This document shows, one piece after another, positions 53,501 to 60,912 of a stretch of 64,000 bases of DNA. The stretch's first letter is position 1, and each line of letters starts with the position of its first letter. The position numbers were made by a program, and so were the translations under genes. The notes beneath the pieces were generated by a model, which saw only the letters and a list, made by a program, of their open reading frames with translations, was not told the origin of the DNA and did not search any database. The DNA comes from Opisthorchis felineus (taxonomy: Eukaryota > Platyhelminthes > Trematoda > Opisthorchiida > Opisthorchiidae). The DNA lies in contig SJOL01008389.1 in NCBI GenBank assembly GCA_004794785.1, positions 261,010 through 325,009 of the forward strand. Reading direction: 5' to 3'.

Positions 53501-55958
53501 AGTAATTTTTTATCAGGTATACCCAGTGGTGAAAACTTGCAGTTTGGTGCAGAACATCCTCCTCAGGAGTCTGCTTTCACGTTGCCAGATCAGACTTTAA
53601 GCGAGTTGAAAGAAAGGTCGAAATTCACCTGACTGTACCAGCGTAAGATAGAGTGAGCGCAAGAAGTGTGAAAATTCTCTGCATTATGAACCATTCTCAT
53701 GGTTTGTAATCACCAAAGTTTCGCTGTTTAACTGGTTAACTGCTCTTCAAGGCAAAAATAAATGTCTCCCGTTCTTAAGTAGAATGTTTTGCTTGCCACA
53801 AATTTCCCTTCAAGGCGATATTATTCAAATACAGTGGTTAGATTTATGATTTCTTTGAAAAATTGCTAATTAACTTCATCAGTTATAGTAGCGTTTGTGA
53901 TACAAAGTCTTTCTTGTACTTCTTGTAGTGAAGTACGAAATATGGCGGAAAACGACATACGAATGAGTCCTAAATATCAAAGAAACCATTACCCTCACAT
54001 CGCACCAACCGTCAAAAACACTTCAGCTACATAAAAATTGTGGTTTTTCCCCATTATAAATTTTCCAGGTGTAGCCATTGAACGTCAATGACAGGACTCC
54101 TCACCGACTATTAGTGGCACCCTTTGTTAGCCCTGTGCTATGGGTTTATGTCGTGACCCACTATCTTGACTTTTTTATTTTCCCAGTGTCCTTCGTATTT
54201 AACGGTAACTGACAGTCACGTTTCAAGGACATATGCCTGTATCTTGTCGCTTCTTAATGTCGTTCGAATGCTGTTGTTCACCGTTATGGATTTTCTTGTC
54301 ATGCCGCTAGTCTCTCTGTCAGATGACAAAATGACAGTCCAAGTCAACTTGAGAGACTCATATCTCATAAGGCTTTGCCCAGGAGTAAACAGTTGTTTGA
54401 AAAAAGTTATTGCATGTCATATATTACTGGGCATACTAGAAGTCAAGTCTGTCCACAAATCACATGGACTGCTCATCTCACTCAATTGGGTTGTAGCAGT
54501 GAAGGAATGTACAATGGAATGTAAACTTTTTGTATCAATCAGGGACTGGAAAATAATGGTCTGTGGCTAGACCAAAAAAGCAATCTTATGAGTAATATCT
54601 TCCGTCAAGAAAATATGCTGTCACTTTCCGAATGTCGTACCATCTACAAAATTAGCCGGCATTTGTGCAGCATATTCAGCTGAGGAACATAGTAAACGAG
54701 GGATTCAGCCAGATTGTGATGAGACACCCACTAAAAGCAAATTGAGTAGCAGACGAGTATACTTTGCTTTACTTTACTAAATCCTCTCAATTATGATGCT
54801 TGTATGCGGTCTGACAAAAAGAATTATTATTATGTTTGTATTTACCTCCGACTTAGCGTGTCTTATGGTGTGAGGTTATAAATTTCACCTTCTAATAAAA
54901 TCCAACGTTCTTTTCCACGGCAAGAATTCCAGAGATGATGACTTAGACTTTATTTAAATGCATGAAACTTCCGGTTGTGTTGAATAGTTTTTTCCCCTCG
55001 GTGAGAGAATAAGGAGAAATGACACAGAAGTTGTTCTGCATTTGCGTGTTAAGCCGCAGTTATGAAACTTCGAAAATGCTTTGTCCCATGCTACTCAGTA
55101 GGCGTGCCAATTCGCTCAAATAAGTTTTGTTACGTAACATTTCTAATTATTGCATTTTATGTATTACGTTCGGATGCTCGATTTTAACATATTCTGAAAC
55201 AAGATTAGAGAAGGTGGGGAATTTTAATTTAATCACGCCTCCTTATAAACTAGTTTAGATATTGAACTAATTCGCCTACATTTATTCGAAAAAACCGGCG
55301 ACATGGGAAGAAACATTGGAGACTCAGTTTGTGAAAATGATATTTTACTCGTCCACAGGGCTTGGCAACTTTCTCCCAAAGCTAGTAGACAATAGGCAAA
55401 CCCTTGCTGATCGGAAAAATAACATTCTGAGCCGCTCGTTTTGTGGATCATGGTTAGCTCCGTTGCACTGTTGACCTCACAGTTGCTTATCAAGAACCTT
55501 GACTGGTGAAAAAGCCAAAATTCTAAACCGCTAAACAGACTCCTGTGGATACATACAAACTAGCAAAATATCTACAAAAATCTCCGGATGCCCAGCTGAA
55601 CCATTCTTCTGTTGTTGATTTTGAAGACCCTGGACGTATTGAACAACACCTGCTGCAAAATAATCAAAACAACCAAGATGAAATGTCACAACAAACTAAC
55701 TTACGTGATACAAAATATCCGTCCAACCCTCCATGGTAATACATTGGAAAACTGTGAGCATAGCAAAGCCTATGTTGTCAAAACTAGTGATCCCGTAATT
55801 TGGACCTTCCCAGTGCCCCTTGCATGTGTAGTTTTCCGGGCATACAAATGCACCCGGTTGGGTTCTGGCACCAGATGTTGAAGAGGCCAAATTTTGGGGG
55901 GTACATGGAGCCAGGTTGGCACGGTTCGGAAGCGAAAGCGGTAATCGGTCGGGGTTTA
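1..55958 (-). CDS. Cav2: Cav2-type voltage-gated calcium channel alpha-1 subunit, partial (multi-exon span)
   Basis: This is a plasma-membrane pore protein that opens on depolarisation to admit calcium. Cav2 channels typically act at presynaptic terminals. Visible exons cover the domain I pore loop and S6, the AID, all of domain II and domain III S1 to early S5. Type markers are seen directly. IIS4 reads [18 protein letters not shown], followed by [14 protein letters not shown], which is Cav2-like; L-type channels have a different S4-S5 here. The segment before domain III reads [12 protein letters not shown], which is Cav2-like. Selectivity glutamates are present in domain I (TMEGW) and domain II (TGEDW). 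Exon phases match from domain I to the post-AID exon, through all of domain II, and from the pre-III exon to IIIS5. Two linker regions remain incompletely joined. IS1-IS5 and everything after IIIS5 lie outside the window. No start or stop codon of the gene is visible. Confidence 0.95.
76..3129 (-). other. Intron between the IIIS5 and IIIS4 exons
   Basis: About 3 kb without a recognisable exon. It holds one SINE-like copy at about 899-1075. Short open frames on both strands show no family signature. Confidence 0.8.
899..1075 (+). repeat. tRNA-derived SINE-like repeat, family A copy 1
   Basis: It starts with tatcctgtttaa. A tRNA-like stretch contains accagccgagagg and a B-box-like gagttcgagtaccc. 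The tail reads tgatgactctcaaagagg. The same order of blocks recurs near 31.34 kb, and in reverse orientation near 52.8 kb, which defines a dispersed family. Confidence 0.6.
3130..3238 (-). CDS. Cav2: Cav2 exon: domain III S4 voltage sensor
   Basis: A 109-nt exon, phase 2 in and phase 0 out, with acceptor TTCATTCCAG and donor GTTGGT, the weakest donor in the gene. It encodes the S3-S4 loop [12 protein letters not shown] and S4 as [20 protein letters not shown], then PKLK. The K/R residues at every third position form the voltage sensor. It is separated from the S3 exon by a 7.2-kb intron. The frame continues exactly into the partial exon at the left edge. Confidence 0.98.
3411..3453 (-). ncRNA. 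Decayed hammerhead-ribozyme-like motif (copy 1)
   Basis: On the minus strand the order is a short stem I strand (GTCTAC), CTGATGA, a GCCC/GGGC stem II, then ATAA where the catalytic core needs GAAA. CGGGTC and GTGGGC follow; the latter pairs with the stem I strand. It aligns with copy 2 at 42.9 kb over about 65 bp. The broken core makes it probably inactive. Confidence 0.55.
9944..10150 (+). repeat. tRNA-derived SINE, family B
   Basis: The head resembles a tRNA gene. It has an A-box-like ggtggagtagtggtaac, a middle with ctcgcctcgcatg, and a B-box-like gagttcaaatccc about 35 bp downstream. A non-tRNA body follows, with tccagtacttccc and ggaataattacgcc. The spacing is as expected for an internal RNA polymerase III promoter. 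A related tail lies near 10.7 kb. Confidence 0.7.
10433..10539 (-). CDS. Cav2: Cav2 exon: domain III S2-S3
   Basis: A 107-nt exon, phase 0 in and phase 2 out, with acceptor TTCATTTCAG and donor GTAAGT. It encodes [20 protein letters not shown], then [15 protein letters not shown]. This is the intracellular S2-S3 turn and S3, with the conserved aspartate in NILD. The final CG joins G of the next exon as arginine. Confidence 0.97.
10540..15750 (-). other. Intron between the IIIS3 and IIIS1-S2 exons (5.2 kb)
   Basis: Contains the SINE family B tail near 10.7 kb. An open minus frame at 13379-13639 (86 codons) and the flanking 13.6-13.9 kb could be a worn retroelement, but no reverse-transcriptase motif is visible. 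Confidence 0.7.
10700..10800 (+). repeat. Degenerate SINE family B tail
   Basis: The order aatccagtgcttcct, then atgatgactgcgcc, then a purine-rich stretch parallels the body of the SINE at 9944-10150 in the same orientation. The tRNA-like head is missing. Confidence 0.45.
15751..15940 (-). CDS. Cav2: Cav2 exon: domain III S1 and S2
   Basis: A 190-nt exon, phase 2 in and phase 0 out, with acceptor GGTTTCAG and donor GTATGC. It encodes [17 protein letters not shown], then S1 as [18 protein letters not shown]. The loop [15 protein letters not shown] and S2 ([13 protein letters not shown]) follow. [11 protein letters not shown] is the classic calcium-channel IIIS1 signature. The S2 glutamate in TVEL belongs to the voltage-sensor charge-transfer centre. 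Confidence 0.98.
15941..17681 (-). other. Intron between the IIIS1 and pre-domain III exons (1.7 kb)
   Basis: No repeat or exon is recognised. A 92-codon plus-strand open frame at 16375-16653 has no family signature. Confidence 0.7.
17682..17808 (-). CDS. Cav2: Cav2 exon: end of II-III linker, pre-domain III segment
   Basis: A 127-nt exon, phase 1 in and phase 2 out, with acceptor TTTTCTTACAG and donor GTAAGT. It encodes a polar linker tail beginning [18 protein letters not shown]. The conserved [12 protein letters not shown] follows, which in Cav2 channels immediately precedes domain III (typically KPMPPYSSMFI). The closing GC joins C of the next exon to give NNAIRRFCH. The conserved part is certain; the 5' border is less so. 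Confidence 0.95.
17878..17898 (-). CDS. Cav2: Possible 21-nt Cav2 micro-exon in the II-III linker
   Basis: A 21-nt segment lies between acceptor GTTATTATTTCAG and donor GTGAGT. It reads through in phase 1 in, phase 1 out (IMHTGL plus one base) and joins the pre-domain III exon in phase. The intervening 69-nt intron has a good pyrimidine tract. It contains no stop in the channel frame and is a multiple of three, so it could also be retained. The call is based only on splice sites and phase. Confidence 0.4.
   Translation of the reverse strand, partial: PLCTLV
21311..21338 (+). repeat. Short tandem repeat, 9-bp unit x3
   Basis: The unit tgaaagaac is present three times head to tail. Confidence 0.9.
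21717..21852. repeat. 136-bp segment bounded by 18-bp inverted repeats
   Basis: gataagtccccaactttt at 21717-21734 is exactly inverted at 21835-21852. The interior is AT-rich. It could be a miniature inverted-repeat element or the end of a larger decayed element. A 99-codon minus-strand open frame (21793-22092) overlaps its right half. No obvious target-site duplication flanks it. Confidence 0.6.
22482..22579 (-). CDS. Cav2: Cav2 exon: end of domain II S6 and start of II-III linker
   Basis: A 98-nt exon, phase 1 in and phase 0 out, with acceptor GATGTCCCAG and donor GTAAAT. It encodes [20 protein letters not shown], the intracellular half of IIS6 with the conserved [13 protein letters not shown] gate region. 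An acidic and lysine-rich [12 protein letters not shown] follows and begins the II-III linker. Confidence 0.97.
22580..24333 (-). other. Intron within domain II S6 (1.75 kb)
   Basis: It separates the two halves of the IIS6 coding sequence. I see no repeat or additional exon in it. Confidence 0.75.
24334..24454 (-). CDS. Cav2: Cav2 exon: domain II selectivity filter and S6 start
   Basis: A 121-nt exon, phase 0 in and phase 1 out, with acceptor CTCTTAG and donor GTATCC, which is weaker than the others. It opens with [20 protein letters not shown]; the glutamate of TGEDW is the domain II selectivity residue. It continues [20 protein letters not shown] into IIS6. The run of four glycines before IIS6 is unusual; relatives typically have a bulky residue after QGGVQGG. 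The final T joins AT of the next exon to make the tyrosine of GNYTLLNV. Confidence 0.97.
24455..27280 (-). other. Intron between the two domain II pore-loop exons (2.8 kb)
   Basis: A 67-codon minus frame at 25906-26109 and a 64-codon one at 25629-25823 have protein-like composition but no recognised family. A short TA-rich microsatellite lies at about 26157-26182. Confidence 0.7.
27281..27353 (-). CDS. Cav2: Cav2 exon: domain II pore loop, first part
   Basis: A 73-nt exon, phase 2 in and phase 0 out, with acceptor CATTTTTCAG and donor GTGAGT. It encodes [20 protein letters not shown], then TVFQ. In calcium channels FNF follows the glycine pair at the end of IIS5, and FDTF...TVFQ is the pore helix leading into TGEDW. 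Both flanking junctions are in phase. Confidence 0.97.
27354..30020 (-). other. Intron between the IIS5 and pore-loop exons (2.7 kb)
   Basis: No recognisable repeat, exon or RNA gene. Confidence 0.7.
30021..30152 (-). CDS. Cav2: Cav2 exon: domain II S4-S5 linker and S5
   Basis: A 132-nt exon, phase 2 in and phase 2 out, with acceptor CCTCTTTTCAG and donor GTAAGT. With the carried AG it reads [20 protein letters not shown], the S4-S5 linker. S5 follows as [17 protein letters not shown], then GMQLFGG. The closing GA joins T of the next exon to give aspartate. Confidence 0.98.
30153..30876 (-). other. Intron between the IIS4 and S4-S5 exons (0.7 kb)
   Basis: Nothing further recognised. Confidence 0.8.
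30877..30989 (-). CDS. Cav2: Cav2 exon: domain II S3-S4 voltage sensor
   Basis: A 113-nt exon, phase 0 in and phase 2 out, with acceptor ATTGCAG and donor GTAAGA. It encodes [20 protein letters not shown] (S3 and the S3-S4 loop), then [17 protein letters not shown] (S4). Positive charges fall every third residue. The S4 wording with ALRLL and FKVT is Cav2-like; L-type channels usually carry CVRLL and FKIT. Confidence 0.98.
30990..32622 (-). other. Intron between the IIS2 and IIS3-S4 exons (1.6 kb)
   Basis: Contains SINE family A copy 2 in plus orientation near 31.4 kb. Otherwise featureless. Confidence 0.75.
31343..31510 (+). repeat. SINE-like repeat, family A copy 2
   Basis: It opens with tatcctgtttaactgcggg and continues taattgcactgctgaccag, then tgatgattctcgatgaggat. 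These blocks match copy 1 in the same order. The B-box region is degraded. Confidence 0.6.
32623..32735 (-). CDS. Cav2: Cav2 exon: domain II S2
   Basis: A 113-nt exon, phase 1 in and phase 0 out, with acceptor TTCTGCAAG and donor GTAAGT. It encodes [20 protein letters not shown], which is S2 with the acidic residue of the voltage-sensor charge-transfer centre. It continues [17 protein letters not shown] into the start of S3. The aspartate of NIFDC is the conserved S3 countercharge. Confidence 0.97.
32736..36058 (-). other. Intron between the IIS1 and IIS2 exons (3.3 kb)
   Basis: Short overlapping open frames at 33.4-33.9 kb and 34.4-34.85 kb have no family signature. No repeat is confidently assigned. 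Confidence 0.7.
36059..36186 (-). CDS. Cav2: Cav2 exon: domain II S1
   Basis: A 128-nt exon, phase 2 in and phase 1 out, with acceptor TATATCAG and donor GTGAGT. It encodes the basic lead-in [14 protein letters not shown] and then S1 ([15 protein letters not shown]). The extracellular [12 protein letters not shown] follows, as in Cav2 channels. The terminal T joins AC of the next exon to give the first tyrosine of YYAEYVF. Confidence 0.97.
36187..40494 (-). other. Intron region before the IIS1 exon (4.3 kb), possibly hiding one short exon
   Basis: The phase mismatch between the 40.5-kb exon and the IIS1 exon means a short linker exon may be here. I found no convincing acceptor-donor pair with the required phases. 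A SINE-like fragment lies near 38.75 kb. Confidence 0.6.
38728..38880 (+). repeat. SINE-like fragment with B-box (third type)
   Basis: A B-box-like gtggttcaaacctaacc is followed by a body with aggcttgggtaacctggcc and a GC-rich cttcgggtggcgtggcagc. The A-box half is absent or too diverged to see. It differs from families A and B. Confidence 0.45.
40495..40633 (-). CDS. Cav2: Probable Cav2 exon: I-II linker
   Basis: A candidate 139-nt exon separated from the previous one by a 119-nt intron. The acceptor has a clear pyrimidine tract ending TATTCAG; the donor is GTAAGC. It is phase 2 in, matching the 40.75-kb exon, and phase 0 out. It encodes [18 protein letters not shown], then a segment containing [14 protein letters not shown] and [10 protein letters not shown]. 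The exit phase does not match the IIS1 exon, which expects phase 2. Either a further short exon was missed, or a weaker downstream donor (GGTAG then GTTCCG, about 23 nt further on) is used, which would restore phase. Confidence 0.5.
40753..40843 (-). CDS. Cav2: Probable Cav2 exon: I-II linker, basic segment
   Basis: A candidate 91-nt exon with acceptor TTTGTTTAACAG and donor GTAGGA. It continues the phase left by the 47.6-kb exon (phase 1 in, phase 2 out). It would encode [19 protein letters not shown] followed by [10 protein letters not shown], an arginine- and lysine-rich stretch suitable for an intracellular linker. This linker is poorly conserved, so sequence similarity does not prove the call. 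It rests on splice sites, open frame, phase and composition. Confidence 0.55.
42914..42958 (-). ncRNA. Hammerhead ribozyme motif with intact core (copy 2)
   Basis: On the minus strand the parts are, in order: AGCCTAC, CTGATGA, stem-loop GCCTCAAGAAGAGC, GAAA, CCG, GTC, GTGGGCT. The first and last blocks pair over 7 bp (one G-U) as stem I. Stem II is short and has one mismatched or bulged C. Stem III is minimal, one or two pairs. All catalytic-core elements (CUGAUGA, GAAA, cleavage triplet GUC) are present. Minimal-stem-III hammerheads are known from animal retroelements such as Penelope-like elements, and hammerheads are well known in flukes. Confidence 0.72.
44496..44547. repeat. TA/CATA microsatellite
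   Basis: About 50 bp of alternating tatata and cata units. It creates the artificial tyrosine-isoleucine repeats in overlapping open frames. Confidence 0.95.
47632..47691 (-). CDS. Cav2: Cav2 exon: I-II linker just after the AID
   Basis: A 60-nt exon, phase 1 in and phase 1 out, with acceptor CTCTTAACAG and donor GTGAGT. With the G carried over from the AID exon it reads [20 protein letters not shown]. The EEVILAED run directly follows the AID in Cav2 channels, so both position and phase support the call. It lies about 2.9 kb downstream of the AID exon. Confidence 0.93.
47692..50587 (-). other. Intron between the AID and post-AID exons (2.9 kb)
   Basis: A stretch at 49.87-50.35 kb has raised GC and looks like worn repeat sequence, but I cannot assign it. 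No exon is seen. Confidence 0.65.
50588..50703 (-). CDS. Cav2: Cav2 exon: start of I-II linker with alpha-interaction domain (AID)
   Basis: A 116-nt exon, phase 2 in and phase 1 out, with acceptor TTTCCAG and donor GTAAGT. It encodes [20 protein letters not shown], then [18 protein letters not shown]. The second part is the AID, the helix that binds the cytoplasmic beta subunit; the family consensus is QQxExxLxGYxxWIxxxE. Anchor residues Y, W and I are present. The usual leucine is phenylalanine here. The QxxER motif linked to G-protein beta-gamma modulation of Cav2 reads QxxEK. The AID glutamate is completed across the splice to the next exon. Confidence 0.97.
50704..51112 (-). other. Intron between the IS6 and AID exons (0.4 kb)
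   Basis: Splits the GEFAKE glycine codon. Nothing else recognised. Confidence 0.85.
51113..51216 (-). CDS. Cav2: Cav2 exon: domain I S6
   Basis: A 104-nt exon, phase 0 in and phase 2 out, with acceptor TTACAG and donor GTGAGT. It encodes [19 protein letters not shown] followed by [15 protein letters not shown]. This is the last part of the domain I pore loop and the pore-lining IS6 helix, which contributes to the intracellular gate. The last two bases, GG, combine with the first base of the next exon to give the glycine of the LSGEFAKE motif found at the end of IS6 in high-voltage-activated calcium channels. Confidence 0.97.
51217..55704 (-). other. Intron between the domain I pore loop and IS6 (4.5 kb)
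   Basis: Contains SINE family A copy 3 in minus orientation near 52.8 kb. A 134-codon plus-strand open frame at 54166-54570 has no recognisable domain. Confidence 0.7.
52740..52905 (-). repeat. tRNA-derived SINE-like repeat, family A copy 3
   Basis: Minus strand: GACTGAATGGTGGG, then CTACTAGCCGAGATG, then a B-box-like GAGTTTGAATCTACC, then TGATGATTCCC. The block order matches copy 1 (gactgaacgg, accagccgagagg, gagttcgagtaccc, tgatgactctc). Confidence 0.6.
55705..55958 (-). CDS. Cav2: Cav2 exon: domain I extracellular loop and pore loop
   Basis: A 254-nt exon, entered in phase 1 and left in phase 0, with acceptor TTCACAG and donor GTAAGT. The first ~50 codons are a proline-, asparagine- and serine-rich extracellular turret. 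It contains cysteines and an NYT glycosylation sequon in [18 protein letters not shown]. The pore helix and filter follow, reading [20 protein letters not shown]. The glutamate of TMEGW is the domain I member of the EEEE calcium-selectivity ring. The exon ends in DILYH and joins TDDA of the next exon. The exact 5' border is less certain than the rest because the turret is poorly conserved and the preceding exon was not found. Confidence 0.95.
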
Positions 55959-58900
55959 CTGTGAATGACAAGATAAGGTAACCGAATTTAACTTCACGCT
56001 ACTTGACTTTTACGTTGACTAACGCGACTCGAAATGGGTTCAGAATTGGGTGAGCCCGAAAGGTTAAGTCCTCTGTTAACGTTAGCCACACCAGCTTTTC
56101 CCTTGTCAGTTGACTACATGGATATATTTTAGTATGCTTGTCTGACTCGCCATGTCCACCGGTGTTTAATGGTGTCTGACTGTGATAAGATATCCCACAA
56201 ATCAAGCTCCAAAATCTGTACGGGCTGAAAAATTGCCCACACTGAAATGAAGCCTCATTTTTCTCCAGTTCCCTTCCCAAGTTAGCAATCAATGAATGAA
56301 CTCATTTAGTGATTTCTAACTCTTTTCGGGTTCATCACTATTTTTTCTGGTTGCTTTTGAAAACCTCCAAACGCTGGACGAGAGATTTGGGTAAAAAAAA
56401 CTACCTTATGGAATTTCATCAACTCGTGTCCTCTGTTGCTGACGTCGAGCTGAACTTAAGGAGCTTAGTGCCGTCCGCTCGAAACTTTCCCCCAGAATTG
56501 TGGTGGCGGTCGGTGTTAGGCGCAATTATACCTTCATCGTATTTGCCAACCTAGAGGCAGCCCCGTCAACACCTTTAGCCAAGATCATCCTTGGAATGAG
56601 TTTATGAACACAGTTCATGCAACCTGGAACATTAATGTCTTTTCTTGCTAGTCTGTTCCTATATCACCGATGTAGTCATGTGGAACGTTCATCTGTTGTT
56701 CACCTGATACACTAGTTTTCTTAATTTGCATCTTTGTACGAACAACTGGGGTCATGTTTGGTCACGATTTCTACATCGTTGACATGATAATGTTTATCCT
56801 CCTCTAGAACACCGTTGGAATCCAATGTGAGTGGTCCTTTCTAAGGAAAAAGTCTTTATCCGTAAGGACCAACCAAATTCCTGGTTTGATTGGCAACCAG
56901 GTCTACCTAACTCACGCATTCATTTTTTGCACGGTGCATGGTACTGCTCGGATGTTATGCAAAACATTATATTATTCTCTGTTTGATCCCGCCTGAAATA
57001 TGATTCTCAGACAATGTCAATATAAATGCGATGCCACAAAATGCTTGACAACCCGAAAGGCATGCGGAATGAGTGGTTTAAGTAGACACCATGTGCTTTT
57101 CCCAGTGGTCCATGTTTACTTACTGTTCATCTTTCCACTGCCTCGGTAGCCGGTCGTTCTCATATAAATCATTATGTTGGACGCTTTGATAATGCGGTAA
57201 ACCGTTTCTTGCATTTTGACCAATTATCACACATCACTATTTTAAAGAAGTTTATTACCGAGAATGTTTGCTTTCGTCTCCTATTAACATATGACAATCA
57301 AACGCAAAGACGGTGTTTGAACGTCGCCAATCATTCCTTTTGAGAAGAATTGGAAGCCAGTTGTAAACAATTATACATCGTCTAATGAGCTAGCGCTTTC
57401 GGTAACTTCAGTGATGACATTGGCATCCAGAAGAGGGTGACATAAATGATAGAGTTTCAATCTTCCCAATACTTAAATTTTGTTGCTCCTCTAACAAGAG
57501 ACGTGAATTCTTGATGGCATTGTACCACTAATGAGTCTTGTCAGACGTGCATGGGGTGCAATATAATCGTGGAATCTTTCTGCTTCTTAGGAATAACTGA
57601 AATAAATGAGGGCAACGGGTGCACATTTCACACCAGGTTGAATCTCACTGGTGTCATCATTTATAACGAACCTCTGGACAATCCCCTTTAGGGCGTCCAG
57701 TTTTCGATAGATGTCATCTACAGCTACATGGTACGTTTGTTTTAACATTGCCTGATACTCGCCGTTATTCAGCAAAAATCTGCTTATCCCTTATGCTATT
57801 ATTCCGCCGCCAAATCAAATTACCGAGCATCTCATGCGTCATTAAATGGTAAGGCAGTAGAAAATCACATGGTCCTCTACTCAACGTGGTTCGATAGTTT
57901 TGCAGCAGCAAAACAGTCTAATAATTACAAGCAGGAATGGCGTTAGTCATTTCCAATAGTTGTTGGGAAAGCACTCTTGCAAGCAATTTCTTAGAAAAGA
58001 AGAGAAGCAATTGGGTTATTTTCTGTGGACTGAAGCAAGAATCCGACTCAGGTAACTCCAACAGCGTGATAACAGTTCGATTGCGCCCACTCAAAATATT
58101 CCACCAAAATAGGCTTATCTAGTGAAAAGGATGGAAAAATAAAAAAGAATATTAAAAGTCATATATTTTGAAGTGTGGAATCATGTGTAACTAACAGCAG
58201 ATGCGCTTACTTATGGCAAACCCACGTCTGATTGAACGCTATAAGCATGGCTGATGTCGCTAGTGGATTGTACGTCAAGGCGCTGTTATTCTACGGAGTG
58301 TTATGATGGACTACGCTGTTTTCGTGCTCCTGTAATACAGCTATAACCGATAAGTGGGTCGAAAGTATCCGATCATGTGTCCTACACAATTTAGTGAGTA
58401 GCAGATGGTATATAACCTGAACATAAATTAAATTTGTTTGCGGAAGCACCCAGGAGTCGAAGCACTCGGTGGCCATCGAAACCTGTTCCTTTGTGGTTGG
58501 CATGATATTATGCAAGCACAATTTAACCTTTTTCTCATTGTGCACTTGTGGCGGTGTGTGCAAAACAAGCAGACAACTTTTGCATGATCCAGCTGAATCC
58601 GACAAATAACCAATAAGAAAAAGAATCCCCTGATCAAGCCAACTTGCTAGCAACAATCAAACAAATCCTCTTGAGCAAAAGAATGGATCACAAAGTATTT
58701 TCCTCAGGAACGCACTCTCCTTGGCTACTGAAGAGGTTCATCCGCTTAAGAAATCCCATGGGAAACCATAGATGAATGCCGAGAAAGATGGAGCCAAACC
58801 AATTGACTGCTGGCATCAATTTGTTTACTTCTACCATTCAATCAAGATAGCTATTGCGACACATTCATCCAACTAATGTGGAGCTGTTACAGAGGAATTT

Positions 58901-60912
58901 TATGAAGAAACTTATAAAACACTAGGGTAACGACTAAAAATTATATCCATCCGAATTACAAAAACAAGGCGTACGATAATTTTTGTTTTTCATTTATTCT
59001 TACTTTGTAGTTCAGTAAATTAAAACCAATTATCCGTCATTGCCAATCACTGGGCTCTTGGGAAAACACACCCACAATATAGATTTGTTGGTCACTCATG
59101 AGTAAGTGTGATATGTATCCTCATACCCATAGCTGTTATGTGACTGGATTAAAAGAGTATAAAAACGGAGCAAAAAGGATAACCTTATTTTGCATGATTT
59201 AAACTGTACGTATGCAGCTGACTTAGAATAGCTGAAATGTACCAGAACCAGAGATATCTGACAAGGCTAGCAGAGGTTCTTATGAAGTAGGTCAGGAAGG
59301 CATTTCAATGACAGAGGTGTTGGTAGCCTAAGGGGTGACTGGTAGGGTTTTGTCCACTGCGCTTAACCTACTGCACTCAGAACGATCCCAGTCATTCCTA
59401 CGCATCCAACCTTTTCATTCCTTGCACCAAATGCAAGTGTCATTTCTTCATATTCATGTTCATATGCAAGTTCATAGTTCACGTCTATCGAATTTGTGTC
59501 GGACAGTGTGATACAGGTGGGCGATACATCCAGCTTACTTGTTTTCTTTACCACTTTACACATTGGTGCTTCCTGTTCAAAGCATTTGTGCAAGGGTACG
59601 ATCAATCATCCGAAATTTTGTGCTACAGCTTGCTTGCCCTCAAAAGCAAGAAAGCTGCGGCATGTTGCTGATGGTGGGAGTGAGCTGAACAGCGATGTGA
59701 ACAAGGAATCTCGAGGGAAACGGCGACAAAATCATAAAACCGCTTTCAATCCTTGGCGGTAAACTGTACCAGTAAAACTACAGCGTTCGACAAAACCTCA
59801 CATAGTTAGAGCGGCTATATGTAAATGTGTAGTATGTGTAACGAGACTTAAACCGAATTACGATAGTGCTACGACGGAAAGTTCAGCTAAGCAGCATGTT
59901 GAGGATCTTCAAGGTAAACTGAGTTTGAATGATCGACTAAAGCATACGTATTTTCGTAGGTTCGTTTTATGGCCTGACGAGACCTGAGCAGTTGCTTGGC
60001 GGAGAGTTTCTACGTGTGGCATCAGACCAGCTGCTCTTGAATCCCTGGAAAATCACGTTAACAACTCATATGCTTTAAGTGTCCCGTGGCCCGCTCACCG
60101 CCAGAGATACGACCTATCCGATTTTAAAATCTGGCTAAGACGAAGAAGTTAGCTGTTTACAGTGATTCCACTTATTGACTGTTCTATTCAAAAAGGTGGG
60201 CACAATTCACTACACACTGAATTTACGTAGAATTTCTGGGGCAAAGAGACAGTCATGTAAACTAGTAAAATCCTATGATTGTAGTAGTGTAGGGATTCGA
60301 GCGTGTTGAACTAAACTTTGGTAATATAGTGGATGCCGCTAATTGATGAGTTTCTTATCGTCCTCTCAGGTCACTGCTGCATAAATCTTGAATGAACTGC
60401 GTGGTTACAGGTAGTAATAGCTTATTCTCAGCCACAAAATGTACTGCGAGCAGGATGGAGGAAAACTCATGACAACGTTAAGGCATTTGGTTGACATATT
60501 AGGAAAGGATGTTCCGCAAGACTTGGTTAGGGACGCTTGTAAACGAAATGCAAGTATACACAGGTGGGTAGAGGACCCGCTATTTTTCGTGAAGTGCTGA
60601 TCGTAGCGTTACATCTGCTAAGTATTGTTTTGGTCATATAGAATCAATTCACTGGGGTGAACAAAGAACGAAGCCAAAACAAAAACGTACAAAAAGACAA
60701 AAGGAATCTATACCATATGGCACAGGCCTAATAACAGTGCGTAAAAATGTCATTCGTTTCCAGAAAAACTGCCATATTTATTGATCAGTTACACGTAGTG
60801 ACAAATGGATTTTAAGACGAAAACAAACCGTAAGACATTAATGAAACTAGAGTTGATTGGATCAAACGTTCAATGGGACAAGGCCGTGTGTATTCCACCT
60901 GACAAGGTGGTC
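55959..60912 (-). other. Upstream intron sequence, right part (5 kb)
   Basis: I searched both strands for IS4 and IS5 signatures and found none. A splice-compatible minus segment near 59.53-59.57 kb (ending AAGAAAACAA then GTAAGC, phase 1) cannot be supported by homology. No repeat is confidently assigned. Confidence 0.6.

Noticed and set aside
56500..57240. Possible degenerate retrotransposon polymerase on the minus strand
   Set aside because: Fragments looked suggestive, but no reverse-transcriptase or integrase motif survives in any single frame and stops are frequent.
59528..59570. Possible exon upstream of the domain I turret (EAPMCKVVKKT, phase 1 out)
   Set aside because: Phase fits, but the acceptor lacks a pyrimidine tract and there is no resemblance to IS5 or its following loop.
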